Positions 15,319-23,148 of a stretch of DNA of 25,086 nucleotides are shown piece by piece; the first letter of the stretch is position 1, and each line of letters starts with the position of its first letter. Both the position numbers and the translations under genes were made by a program. The stretch is taken from assembly GCA_038237515.1 (NCBI GenBank), contig JBBRYP010000066.1, forward strand, positions 1 through 25,086. Reading direction: 5' to 3'. This DNA comes from JBBQDZ01 sp038237515 (GTDB lineage: Bacteria; Actinomycetota; Thermoleophilia; Gaiellales; Gaiellaceae). Below the pieces are notes generated by a model. It did not search any database, was not told the origin of the DNA, and worked only from the letters and a program-made list of their open reading frames with translations.

Positions 15319-15653
15319 GCAGCCTTCTCCCGGTAGTCCTCGCGCACGGGCTGGAAGACGTCCAGGACGCGGCAGCCGCCGCCCTCCGTCCAGGCACCGT
15401 GCGGGACCCCGCCGGGGATCTGGTACGCGCTCCCGGGCTGCAGTCGGTGCGCAACGCCGTCGATCCGCAGGACGAGCTCGCCCTCGACGACCATGCCGAG
15501 CTGCTCGTGCGGGTGGCTGTGCTCGGCGACGCGCGCCCCGGGCTCGAAGTCGAGCAGGTTGAGCATCGCGCCCTCGCCGAACAGCGGCTGCATGCGGACG
15601 CCCGGCGCGAGGTCGAGCCAGCTGCCCGACGCGAAGTCGACGACCGGGCTCAC
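15294..15653 (-). CDS. Small cupin-domain protein
   Basis: Single-domain cupin of 119 residues. Motif 1 is AEHSHPHEQLGMVVEGEL with metal ligands H45, H47 and a nearby Glu/Gln; motif 2 is PGSAYQIPGGVPHGAW with the last His. Such proteins can be isomerases, dioxygenases or ligand-binding proteins; the DUF and function are not decidable here. GTG at 15653 overlaps the FAH gene's stop (GTGA), so it is the last gene of the six-gene leftward operon. Its 3' end overlaps the convergent epimerase gene, and no terminator is seen between them. Confidence 0.85.
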   Translation of the reverse strand: MSPVVDFASGSWLDLAPGVRMQPLFGEGAMLNLLDFEPGARVAEHSHPHEQLGMVVEGELVLRIDGVAHRLQPGSAYQIPGGVPHGAWTEGGGCRVLDVFQPVREDYREKAAQPARNAP

Positions 15654-16480
15654 CAGCCGGCCGCGACCGGGTTCGTCAGCTCGCCGATCCGGTCGACGGC
15701 GACGGTGACCGTGTCGCCGGGCCGGAGGTACACCGGCGGGTCCCGGAAGGTTCCCACTCCGGCCGGCGAGCCCGTCGAGACGACGTCGCCCGGCTCGAGC
15801 GTGATCAGCGCCGTCAGGAACTCGATCAGCCGGGCGGGCGAGAACAGCATCTCCGACGTCTGGGAGGACTGCATCGTCTCGCCGTTCAGCGTCGTCGAGA
15901 CCCGGAGCGTCGACCAGTCCCCGAGCTCGTCGACCGTGACGACCTCCGGCCCGAGCGGCGCGTAGGTGTCGGGGTTCTTGCCGAGCGTGATCTGCAGGTC
16001 CTTGAACTGGATGTCGCGGGCAGAGACGTCGTTCAGGATCGTCCAGCCGAAGACATGATCGAGCGCATCGGGCTCGCCGACGCGCTTCGCCCTGCGGCCG
16101 ATCACGAGCGCGAGCTCGACCTCGTAGTCCGTCTTCGTCTGCTCGGCCGGGATCACGATCGGCTCGCCCGGGCCGACGACGGCGCTCGGAAGCTTCGAGA
16201 AGAAGAACGGCTCCTCCGGCATCGTCGCGTCCGGGTTCTCCTCCTTGTGGCTCGCGTAGTTGATGCCGCTGCAGAGGATCTTCCCCGGCCGGAGCGGCGC
16301 GAGGAGCCGCTCCGGCGAAACGCGGTCGCCGGACGCGGCAGCGGTGCGGGCGCGCTCGAGGCCCTCGTCCCCGTCACGGATCAGGTCGGCGAGGTCGCGG
16401 TAGGCCGTCGGGGCGATGCCGCCCTCGACGCGTACGCCCACCCGCGCGTCACCGCCGCTCTCGTAGCACAGCAGCCTCAC
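15650..16480 (-). CDS. Fumarylacetoacetate hydrolase (FAH) family hydrolase
   Basis: Metal-dependent C-C hydrolase or isomerase of 276 residues, typical for the family. The catalytic domain begins KILCSGINYASHKEEN (about 67-82); metal ligands lie in DYEVELALVIG and LNDVSARD, and the C-terminus shows GDVVSTGSPAGVG, the family hallmark. In the rhamnose diketo-hydrolase route an enzyme of this family cleaves 2,4-diketo-3-deoxyrhamnonate to pyruvate and lactate, which would fit the rhamnonate dehydratase of this window; that link is inference because rhmD lies 14 kb away. Start GTG at 16480 overlaps the stop of the MBL gene (GTGA); longer in-frame readings upstream lie inside that gene. Confidence 0.88.
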   Translation of the reverse strand: MRLLCYESGGDARVGVRVEGGIAPTAYRDLADLIRDGDEGLERARTAAASGDRVSPERLLAPLRPGKILCSGINYASHKEENPDATMPEEPFFFSKLPSAVVGPGEPIVIPAEQTKTDYEVELALVIGRRAKRVGEPDALDHVFGWTILNDVSARDIQFKDLQITLGKNPDTYAPLGPEVVTVDELGDWSTLRVSTTLNGETMQSSQTSEMLFSPARLIEFLTALITLEPGDVVSTGSPAGVGTFRDPPVYLRPGDTVTVAVDRIGELTNPVAAGW

Positions 16481-17259
16481 GAGGCCGGCTCGATCGTGTA
16501 GCTGTCGCCGTCGACGACGAGCGTCTCGCCGACCTTCGGCGCCACGACCTTCCGCCGGCCCGTCGTGTCGTAGTGCGGCACGAGCTCGAGGAAGCGCGCC
16601 ACCTCCGCGTCGGGCTCCAGGTAGTGGCAGGCGACGGCGATCTCGAGCCCGAGCATCTCGGCGACCCGCGCGGCCTCGTCGGCATCCATCTCGCCGGTCA
16701 GGAACTTGCCGGGCCCCGGTACGCGGTCGAGCAGCTCGTGCGGGACAGTGCACCCGAGCAGGCCGAGCGTCGGCTTGTAGAGCTCGCCGATCAGCCGCAT
16801 GTCGAAGACGGACGTGTCGCCGTAGTGGTAGACGCGGAGGCCGGGCTCCGGCTCGACGATGAAGGCGATCGGGTTCCCCATCGCCCAGACGCCGCTCGAG
16901 AGCTGCCCGGCCGACCAGTGATGGCACTCGACCGGCCGGATGACGAGCCCCGCGACCTCCGTCACGATCCCCCACGTCGTCGCCTGCACGCGGTCGCCGT
17001 CGACACCCTGGTCGATCAGGATCTGGCGGACTCCTCCGTCGCAGACGACGGGCGCGCCGGTGCGCCTCGCAACCGCGGCGGTGTCGCCGAGATGATCGAA
17101 GGCCGCGTGGCTGACGAGGATCACGTCGGGCGTCTCGAGCTCGTCCGGCTGGAGGGGGGCGCTCGGGTTCTCGGTCAGGAACGGGTCGATGAGGATCCTG
17201 TGGGTCGGCGAGACGATCTCGTAGCCGGCGGCGCCGAAGAACGTGATCCGGGTGCTCAA
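16477..17259 (-). CDS. Metallo-beta-lactamase-fold hydrolase (UlaG/UPF0173-like)
   Basis: A 260-residue MBL-fold protein resembling the metal-dependent hydrolases that include L-ascorbate-6-phosphate lactonase. Motif 1 is HAAFDH (H51, D55, H56): the middle histidine of the canonical HxHxDH is an alanine (A53). Later candidate ligands are in ECHHWSAGQ, YHYGDTSVF and VACHYLEPD. In this operon a lactonase role is reasonable, but the missing ligand leaves room for a one-metal site or another chemistry. The start is the TTG at 17259, overlapping the stop of the previous gene (TTGA), chosen because the beta-strand STRITFFGAAGYE starts the fold immediately; the frame is open far upstream to 17946 but only as an antisense-type shadow of the reductase gene. 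Confidence 0.8.
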   Translation of the reverse strand: MSTRITFFGAAGYEIVSPTHRILIDPFLTENPSAPLQPDELETPDVILVSHAAFDHLGDTAAVARRTGAPVVCDGGVRQILIDQGVDGDRVQATTWGIVTEVAGLVIRPVECHHWSAGQLSSGVWAMGNPIAFIVEPEPGLRVYHYGDTSVFDMRLIGELYKPTLGLLGCTVPHELLDRVPGPGKFLTGEMDADEAARVAEMLGLEIAVACHYLEPDAEVARFLELVPHYDTTGRRKVVAPKVGETLVVDGDSYTIEPAS

Positions 17260-18179
17260 GCGCCCAGTCCGCGCATCGACTCCCAACCCTTGACGAGCGA
17301 GACGAAGGCGCGATTCAGCGGCGTCGGCGTTCCCGTCGCCGCGCCTGCGCGCACGACGGCACCGTTGATCACCTCGACCTCGGTCTGGCGTTCCGCTTCG
17401 AAGTCCTGCAGCATGGAGGCTTTCGAGGGCCCCGCTCGCTCGAGCAACCCGTGCGTGTAGTCGATGCGCTCCTGCTCGTCGATGTCGAACCCCTGTGCTC
17501 TCGCGACGGCGACCGCCTCCCGCGCAACCTCCGAGACGAGCTCCTTCATCGGCGCGTGCGCCGTCAGGGCACCCGCGTTCATCCCGGTGAGGGAGGCCGT
17601 CGGGAGCGTCGCCGCGTTCAGGATCAGCTTCTTCCAGATCTCCTCCCGGATCCGCGGAGAGGCGTGGACCTCGAAGCCCGACGACGAGAGCGCCTCCGCG
17701 ACGACGACGCCGGCGGCACCGTCCGCGTAGGAGCCGACGTACGTAGGGCCGACGCCGGGGTGGGCGATCCTGCCGGGCCCGAGCACGGTGCCGCTGTGGT
17801 AGGTGACGCCGATCGCCACCTGCGCCGGGTCGTATGCTCGCGCGAGAACGTCGCCGTTCCCCCAGCCGTTCTGAAGAGAGGCGACGACGGTCTCGCCGTC
17901 GACAAGGGCCCGCGCGGTCTCGGCCGCCGAGGCGGTGTGGTAGCACTTGACGAAGAAGACGACGAGATCGCAGCGGCCGACGGAGGCCGGATCGTCCGTC
18001 GCCGGGACTTTCACCGTCCGCTCGCTGCCGTCCTTCGCGACGATCGTCAGGCCGCCGGCGTTGACCCCGTCGACGACCGCGCGTGCGACGTCCACCAGCA
18101 CCGTCTCGTGCCCGCCCTCGAGGAAGCCCGCGCCGAAGATGCTGCCCATGGCGCCCGCGCCCATGACCGCCACCTTCAC
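17256..18179 (-). CDS. 2-dehydropantoate 2-reductase-family (PanE/ApbA-like) dehydrogenase
   Basis: NADP(H)-dependent 2-keto-acid/2-hydroxy-acid oxidoreductase of 307 residues. N-terminal Rossmann motif VMGAGAMGSIFG; the family's active-site residues are all there: Asn in LQNGWGN, Lys in EIWKKLILNA and Glu in TEVEVINGAVV. True PanE supplies pantothenate, but genes of this family are common in sugar-acid operons, where they oxidise a hydroxy acid. Position between an SDR and an MBL-fold hydrolase in a tightly overlapping operon supports the catabolic reading. GTG start at 18179 with GAGGGG upstream, 38 bp after the SDR stop, the only real gap in the operon. Confidence 0.87.
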   Translation of the reverse strand: MKVAVMGAGAMGSIFGAGFLEGGHETVLVDVARAVVDGVNAGGLTIVAKDGSERTVKVPATDDPASVGRCDLVVFFVKCYHTASAAETARALVDGETVVASLQNGWGNGDVLARAYDPAQVAIGVTYHSGTVLGPGRIAHPGVGPTYVGSYADGAAGVVVAEALSSSGFEVHASPRIREEIWKKLILNAATLPTASLTGMNAGALTAHAPMKELVSEVAREAVAVARAQGFDIDEQERIDYTHGLLERAGPSKASMLQDFEAERQTEVEVINGAVVRAGAATGTPTPLNRAFVSLVKGWESMRGLGA

Positions 18180-18218
18180 AGCGCGCCCCTCACTGGTCGG
18201 CCATCGTACAACCCCCGC

Positions 18219-19040
18219 TCATGCATCCGGTGTGAACCAGCGACCGCCGGCGAGGAAGCCCCCGTCGACCAGGATCGTCTGTCCGGTCAGGAACGACCCG
18301 GCATCGGAGGCGAGCAGCTGACACGTGGCCACGAGCTCGTCGGGCCTGCCGGGCCGCTGGAGCGGCACCCTGTTGAGCAGCCAGCGGCTGCGGTCGGCGT
18401 GCTGCCAGATCGGGGCCGCGAGGGGAGTGTCCATGAAGCCCGGGGCGATCGCGTTCACGCGGATGCCCGCGGATGCCCATTCCAGCGCCATCACGCGGGT
18501 GAGGTTCGAGAGAGCCGCCTTCGAGGGCGCGTAGACCGAGATCTGCTCGAGCGCGTACAGGGCGCTCAGCGAGCTCACGTTGACGATCGCTCCCCCGCTG
18601 CGCTCGCTCATCGCGCGGGCGGCGGCCCGGGAGAGGAAGTAGGGGACGCGCAGGTTGACGTCGGTGATGAGCTCCCACGTCTCCCGGTCCATCTCGAGGA
18701 TCGGCATGCGGCGGTTGACGGCGGCGTTGTTCACGAGCACGTCGAGCGATCCGAAGCGGCGAACCGCCTCGGCGACGATCAGATCCGGCGTGTCGTCGGC
18801 CCGCAGGTCGGCGACGAGCGTGTGAACCTCGATGCCCGCGCTCGCGAGCCCCGAGCGCACCTCCTCGACTCCGCCCGCGTCCAGGTCGGTGAGGAGCACC
18901 CTGGCGCCGGCGACGCCGAGACCGGCCGCGAGCCAGCGTCCGATGCCCCCGCCGGCGCCGGTGACGACGGCGCAGCGCCCCTCGAGCGAGAAGAGCTCGG
19001 CAGGCCTGAGCGCGCCGATGCCGGCCGCGTCGAAGGTCAT
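18219..19040 (-). CDS. Classical SDR, gluconate-5-dehydrogenase-like
   Basis: NAD(P)-dependent dehydrogenase of 273 residues. TGAGGGIG at 27-34, NNAAVN after beta-4, active-site SSLSAL with YAPSK (Tyr/Lys), IAPGFMDTP, and the C-terminal TGQTILVDGG. About 20 extra residues precede the fold, as in fungal- and bacterial-type gluconate or 2-keto-3-deoxy-aldonate dehydrogenases. A 4-dehydrogenase for 2-keto-3-deoxyrhamnonate, feeding the FAH hydrolase of the same operon, would make chemical sense; this is inference. The ATG at 19040 overlaps the stop of the upstream lactonase-like gene (ATGA). Confidence 0.88.
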   Translation of the reverse strand: MTFDAAGIGALRPAELFSLEGRCAVVTGAGGGIGRWLAAGLGVAGARVLLTDLDAGGVEEVRSGLASAGIEVHTLVADLRADDTPDLIVAEAVRRFGSLDVLVNNAAVNRRMPILEMDRETWELITDVNLRVPYFLSRAAARAMSERSGGAIVNVSSLSALYALEQISVYAPSKAALSNLTRVMALEWASAGIRVNAIAPGFMDTPLAAPIWQHADRSRWLLNRVPLQRPGRPDELVATCQLLASDAGSFLTGQTILVDGGFLAGGRWFTPDA

Positions 19041-21004
19041 GCGTCGACCCGGACGACCGCGTACGGCAACAGGACGAGTTCGAGCTCCCCGCCCGTGACG
19101 GCGGCCGGCTCCCTCCGACCGCGGAACGCCTCCGCGTCGTCACCCGCCTGCGCGAAACTGCGCTCGTCGAGACGCCGCACCAGGACTTCGCCCCTCGGTA
19201 GAGGCGCGACGACGGCGCGCTGAGTCGCCGGTGTGAGATTCGCGACGAGAACCCGGAGCGAGGCACCCAGGCGCAGCGCCAGCGATTCGACGGCCAGAGG
19301 TTTGCTCGACAGGCTTCGAACGACCTCCGCTCCTCTCGCCTCGCCGAGGTCGGCGAGCACGTGGTAAAGCGGGAACGCCGCGCCCGGGCGCGAGTGGAAG
19401 CGCTCTGGCGCCGGGCAGCCCGCCTCCGTCTCGATCACGCCTCGCCAGCCGATGGTCTCGAAGTACGTGGCCGAGGTCGCGCCCGCCTCCGCGAGCGACT
19501 TGGCGCTGGCGAGGGTCCAGGCCGCGCCGAGGAGCGAGCACTGCCGCGGGTCGACCTGCGGCGGGAGCTCCCCCGGGGCAGGCTCGGGCTCCGGCCCGGT
19601 CGCGACCGGGTTGGAGCGCTGTTTGAAGGTGATCGGCCCGACGTTGACCGGTAGGCCGCCTGAGAACGCCTCTGCCGAGCGAACCGTCTCGCCGTGCACG
19701 GAGGCCGTCTCCATCACGGACGTGTCGTCGTCGGCGTGGACGGTCGCGTTGAGAGCATACGCGATCGCGTCCACGGCGGCGGGGTCCGGACGAGTCCTGT
19801 TCACCTCGGTGAAGAGGGCGTTCGAGCCGCCGCCGAAAGGTGCCCCGCCCACGGCCGACGCCAGGCGATCGCGGGCGAGCCGGACCGACGCGCTGCTCGT
19901 CGAATGCTCCCCCTCGCGGAAGACGAGCACCCGCGCGACGGGGACGTCGACTCCGCTGAGATCGCTCGCGAGCTGCGCCAGCTCCTCCTCCGGCTCGTCG
20001 CCGAGCACGACGGCAAGCTCCAGCGCGCAGCGAAGCGCCCCCGCGGTCTCGACCCCGCGCCCGAGTTCCGCCCGCCAGTCCCCCGGCAGGTTCAGCTCGA
20101 CCCTCAGATGATCCGGGCCGAGCGCCCGCAGCAGCGCCCCCTCGCGTTCGGAGAGGCGCGTGCCCAGGCTCGACTGGCCCAGGCCGAACGCCGGCAGGAC
20201 ACCCTTGGTCTCGCCGAGCTCGATGCGCACGGCAGCCTCGGCCTCCTCCGCAGCACGATCGCCGGTCTCGCCCTCGAGCATCAGCCGCACGCGCTGGTCG
20301 ATCCGCTGCCCCGGCTTCGCGCGATGGGGATAGCCGAGCTGAAGCGGGGTCGAGTACGTCTTGAACGAGGCGTCAGTCCAGTTGCGCTGATCCTCCATCT
20401 CGAAGAGGTCGCCCTCGAGCACGAAGCGCGCCGTCAGGCCGTCCGCGACCTCGATCTCCAGCTCCTGGAAGGACGGGAAGATCGGCTTCGGGAACCCGCC
20501 CTCCCACAGCTGCGGGCCGATCGTCTCCGGAAGCCGGCCGGCGAGCGGCCCATCCGGGGTGCGTGCGCGGAAGGGGCGCCCGGCGTTCTCGGCCGGGTGG
20601 AGGATGCAGAAGCCGATGCGGTTGAAGAGGAACTCGCTCTCGGCGACCCCGTTCAGGGAGTAGTCGATCGAGCCGTCCGCCCCACCGCTGAGCTCTCCGC
20701 GCCAGCGGAAGTCGACCTCGCGCTGCCGGTGACGCGCCTCGAAGGTCAGCCGGAACGAGTCGGCCCGGTCGTCGAGCTCGAATGCGGCGATCTCGATCGG
20801 CAGCGTCCCCCAGTTGCGGTCGCGGACGGCGACGTAGAGACGCCGGACGAGCTCCGTGTCGCCGGCCCGCACGTAGCGCAGATCGACTCCGTCGAGCTCG
20901 ACCTCGACCGGCCCGGCGCGGAGCTTCCGCCGTTCCACCGCGGCCTCCTCCCGCCCGTGGCGGAGCTTGTTCAGGCTGGATGTCGTCGCCGCGGCATCCG
21001 TCAT
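19037..21004 (-). CDS. D-apionate lactonase-like (ApnL family) protein
   Basis: Large cytosolic protein of 655 residues, no signal peptide. An N-terminal beta-rich domain (about 25-280: LRAGPVEVELDGVDLRYVR, AVRDRNWGT, NRIGFCILHP near 135, EMEDQRNWTDASFKTY) is followed by a TIM-barrel-like domain (about 300-560: FTEVNRTRP near 398, VHADDDTSVMETAS near 422, YFETIGWRGV near 513) and a small C-terminal beta domain. I recognise this layout from D-apionate lactonase, which opens D-apionolactone to D-apionate; from memory only. Acidic residues at barrel strand ends would also suit a glycoside-hydrolase-type reaction. ATG at 21004 has AAGGTGG five bases upstream. First gene of the leftward operon, divergent from a sugar-acid kinase by 12 bp. 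Confidence 0.65.
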   Translation of the reverse strand: MTDAAATTSSLNKLRHGREEAAVERRKLRAGPVEVELDGVDLRYVRAGDTELVRRLYVAVRDRNWGTLPIEIAAFELDDRADSFRLTFEARHRQREVDFRWRGELSGGADGSIDYSLNGVAESEFLFNRIGFCILHPAENAGRPFRARTPDGPLAGRLPETIGPQLWEGGFPKPIFPSFQELEIEVADGLTARFVLEGDLFEMEDQRNWTDASFKTYSTPLQLGYPHRAKPGQRIDQRVRLMLEGETGDRAAEEAEAAVRIELGETKGVLPAFGLGQSSLGTRLSEREGALLRALGPDHLRVELNLPGDWRAELGRGVETAGALRCALELAVVLGDEPEEELAQLASDLSGVDVPVARVLVFREGEHSTSSASVRLARDRLASAVGGAPFGGGSNALFTEVNRTRPDPAAVDAIAYALNATVHADDDTSVMETASVHGETVRSAEAFSGGLPVNVGPITFKQRSNPVATGPEPEPAPGELPPQVDPRQCSLLGAAWTLASAKSLAEAGATSATYFETIGWRGVIETEAGCPAPERFHSRPGAAFPLYHVLADLGEARGAEVVRSLSSKPLAVESLALRLGASLRVLVANLTPATQRAVVAPLPRGEVLVRRLDERSFAQAGDDAEAFRGRREPAAVTGGELELVLLPYAVVRVDA

Positions 21005-21017
21005 ACAGTCCACCTTA
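21004..21017. promoter_or_regulatory. 12-bp divergent start region of the two catabolic operons
   Basis: Only bases 21005-21016 separate the two ATG codons. On the plus strand TACAGT (21004-21009) lies seven bases before the kinase ATG with no ribosome site, which fits a leaderless message. On the minus strand AAGGTGG (21016-21010) is a good ribosome site for the lactonase gene, and its promoter would then lie inside the kinase coding region; TAAGGT (21017-21012) seven bases before the ATG is a less likely -10. Confidence 0.4.
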
Positions 21018-22309
21018 TGCCACCCCGGAGCGACGGCCAAGGGCCCCTGATCGTCCTCGACGACGACCCCACGGGAACGCAGGCGGTCGCCTGTACGCCC
21101 GTGCTCCTCGAGTGGGATGCGGCGAGTCTCGCGGCGGCAGCGGCGTGGGCCCCGGCCGTTCATCTGCTCACGAACTCGCGGGCCCTGTCTCCCTCCCGGG
21201 CGCGGCGTGTCGTGCGCGGCGCGGCCGAGACCGCGATCGAGGTGCTCGGGTCGCCGCGCCTGCTTCTACGCGGCGACAGCACCCTGCGCGCGCATCTCGT
21301 CGAGGAGTACGTCGCCCTTGCCGAGGCCCGCTTCGGAGGGCGTCACGTGCCCCTGCTGCTGGTTCCGGCTCTGCCGGCGGCGGGGCGCGTCACCATCGGC
21401 GGCGTCCACATGCTCGAGCGGGACGGCCTGCGGGTCCCACTTCACGAGACCGAGTACGCCCGCGACGGGGGATTCGCGTACGGAGATGCGTCCTTGCTCG
21501 CGTGGGCGCACGAGCGATCGCGGGGTCTGCTGCGACGGGTAGAGGGCCGAGAGATCCATCTCCACGAGCTTCGGGCAGGCGGCGCAGATGCAGTGTGCGA
21601 CTCGATCCTCCAGCTGCAGAACCGGGCTGCCGCCATCGCCCCGGATGCGGAGACAGTGGAGGATCTCGAGGTGATCGCGAGTGGTCTGCGTGCGGCGGAG
21701 GCGCAGGGCGCGGAGGTCGTCGTCCGCTCCGCGCCGACCTTCGCGGGCGTCCTCGGCGGGAACCTGGCGCGCGTGCGCGCCCCGGCGCCGCACGGCAGGC
21801 GTGTTCTCGTCGTCTGCGGCTCGTACGTCCCGACGACGACACGGCAACTGGCCGCCCTCGTCGACCGTCACCCCGGCAGCCTCGTCGAGGTGGACGTCCT
21901 CGAACTCGCCTCCTCCGCCCCGGCGGCCGAGGTCGAGCGGGCCGCGCGCGAAGCCGACTCGCGGCTGGACAGCCGCGGCCTGGCTGTCGTCGCGACGCCG
22001 CGCGAGCGCCCTGCGCGCGCGTCCAGCCGGGCGGCGGGCGAGCGGATCGCGGAGAACCTGGCGAGGGTCGCGAGCGCGGTCCACGACCCGGACGTCGTCA
22101 TCGGCAAGGGCGGGATCACCTCCGCCGTGACAGCCCGTGTGGGGCTCGGTGCACCGAGCGGGTGCTGCCTCGGACCGCTCGTCGACGGTGTCGCGCTCTG
22201 GTCGCTCGAGCGCCCGGCCGGGCGATCGCTGCCCTTTGTCGTCTTTCCCGGCAACGTCGGAGCGGACTCCACCCTGCTCGACGTCGTCGAGCTCATCCGG
22301 GCGGCGTAG
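21017..22309 (+). CDS. Four-carbon acid sugar kinase family (DUF1537, OtnK/DtnK/OiaK-like)
   Basis: ATP-dependent kinase of 430 residues that phosphorylates a sugar acid or oxo-acid such as 3-oxotetronate, threonate or 3-oxo-isoapionate. N-terminal sugar-binding domain: LDDDPTGTQ (D15-Q22), LTNSRA, LLRGDSTLRAH. C-terminal nucleotide-binding domain: GKGGITS (363-369), GCCLGPLVDGVALW, FPGNVG. Length fits the family (about 420-440). ATG at 21017 begins the conserved region; the frame is open far upstream, to 19694, but only antisense to the lactonase-like gene. The aldolase gene follows at once, so kinase then aldol cleavage is the probable order of reactions, producing a C3 phosphate. Confidence 0.9.
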   Translation: MPPRSDGQGPLIVLDDDPTGTQAVACTPVLLEWDAASLAAAAAWAPAVHLLTNSRALSPSRARRVVRGAAETAIEVLGSPRLLLRGDSTLRAHLVEEYVALAEARFGGRHVPLLLVPALPAAGRVTIGGVHMLERDGLRVPLHETEYARDGGFAYGDASLLAWAHERSRGLLRRVEGREIHLHELRAGGADAVCDSILQLQNRAAAIAPDAETVEDLEVIASGLRAAEAQGAEVVVRSAPTFAGVLGGNLARVRAPAPHGRRVLVVCGSYVPTTTRQLAALVDRHPGSLVEVDVLELASSAPAAEVERAAREADSRLDSRGLAVVATPRERPARASSRAAGERIAENLARVASAVHDPDVVIGKGGITSAVTARVGLGAPSGCCLGPLVDGVALWSLERPAGRSLPFVVFPGNVGADSTLLDVVELIRAA

Positions 22310-22324
22310 GGCCCTGAGGGCCTA
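22307..22324 (+). repeat. Small palindrome between kinase stop and aldolase start
   Basis: TAGGGCCCTGAGGGCCTA forms seven base pairs with one bulged G and a TGA loop. It begins on the kinase stop TAG, ends in CTAG, and that CTAG gives the G of the aldolase GTG. It contains the only ribosome site of the aldolase (GAGGG, 22316-22320). Confidence 0.35.
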
Positions 22325-23143
22325 GTGCACGCAGCGCTGTCCGACCTGCTCGCGGAAGCGGACGCGCGCGGCGGCGCCGTCGGCGCATTCACCTCCTACA
22401 ACTTCGAGACGGCGGTCGGGATCCTGCGCGCGGCCGAGCGTCGCGGCCGCGGCGCGATCCTGCTCGTCTCGCAGCAGAGCCTCTCGGCACCGGGAGGGGA
22501 CCTGCTGCTGAGAGCGCTCGTCGCGGCGGCGGACGCGGCGCCCGTTGCGGCCTGCGTCGAAGTCGATCACGTAGCCGACCCGGTTCTGATCGAGCGTGCT
22601 TTCGCCCTCGGCGCGGGAGCGGTCTTGGCCGACGGATCGAGGCTTCCGCTCGACGAGAACATCCGCTTCGTGCAGGCAGCCGCAGCGCGAGGGCAAGTCG
22701 AGGCCGAGCTCGGCGGTATCGAGGGAGACGAGGACGTGGCCGCCGCGGTCGCCGCAGGCGCCTTGACCGAGCCCGCGCAGGCGGCCCGGTTCGTGGAGGA
22801 GACGGGCGCGGCCTGCCTCGCGGTGTCGATCGGGAACGTGCACGGCCGCTACCGCTCGCCGCCGTCGCTCGACTGGCCGCGCCTCGAGGCCATCGCAAAC
22901 ATCAGCGCGATCCCCCTCTCGCTCCACGGGGCCTCCGGCCTCCCCGACGCCGACATCCGCCGCGCGATCTCGCTCGGGGTCCGCAAGGTCAACGTCAACA
23001 CCGAGCTCCGCGAGGAGTACCTGGCGGCGACGGAGAAGCGAATTGGCGCCTTGCGCGCGGGCGCGCGCGTGCTCGAGCTCAATCAGGCACAGAGCGCGGC
23101 GGTCGCCGCCGCCGCGGAGCGCAAGCTCGACGTGTTTGGATAG
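22325..23143 (+). CDS. Class II (zinc) aldolase, fructose-bisphosphate/tagatose-bisphosphate aldolase family
   Basis: A 272-residue TIM-barrel aldolase that cleaves a ketose or oxo-acid phosphate, normally giving DHAP. Catalytic D81 and zinc ligand H82 (EVDH) match Asp82/His83 of KbaY/GatY; the Glu in QVEAELG, H173 in GNVHG and H201 in LHGASG complete the site, and VRKVNVNTELR binds phosphate. Shorter than E. coli FbaA (359) and near KbaY (286). Because the kinase upstream is a sugar-acid kinase, the substrate is probably not fructose bisphosphate. GTG at 22325 lies 15 bp after the kinase stop and five bp separate its stop from the dehydratase ATG. Confidence 0.88.
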   Translation: MHAALSDLLAEADARGGAVGAFTSYNFETAVGILRAAERRGRGAILLVSQQSLSAPGGDLLLRALVAAADAAPVAACVEVDHVADPVLIERAFALGAGAVLADGSRLPLDENIRFVQAAAARGQVEAELGGIEGDEDVAAAVAAGALTEPAQAARFVEETGAACLAVSIGNVHGRYRSPPSLDWPRLEAIANISAIPLSLHGASGLPDADIRRAISLGVRKVNVNTELREEYLAATEKRIGALRAGARVLELNQAQSAAVAAAAERKLDVFG

Positions 23144-23148
23144 GGACG

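Noticed and set aside
20782..22317. A 511-residue plus-strand open frame across the lactonase start and kinase
   Set aside because: It is an alternative-frame shadow of the kinase, which is clear in another frame.
22325..23143. Assignment as the glycolytic fructose-bisphosphate aldolase
   Set aside because: Active-site residues fit the class, but length and operon partners (DUF1537 kinase) point to a KbaY/GatY-like catabolic enzyme with a different substrate.
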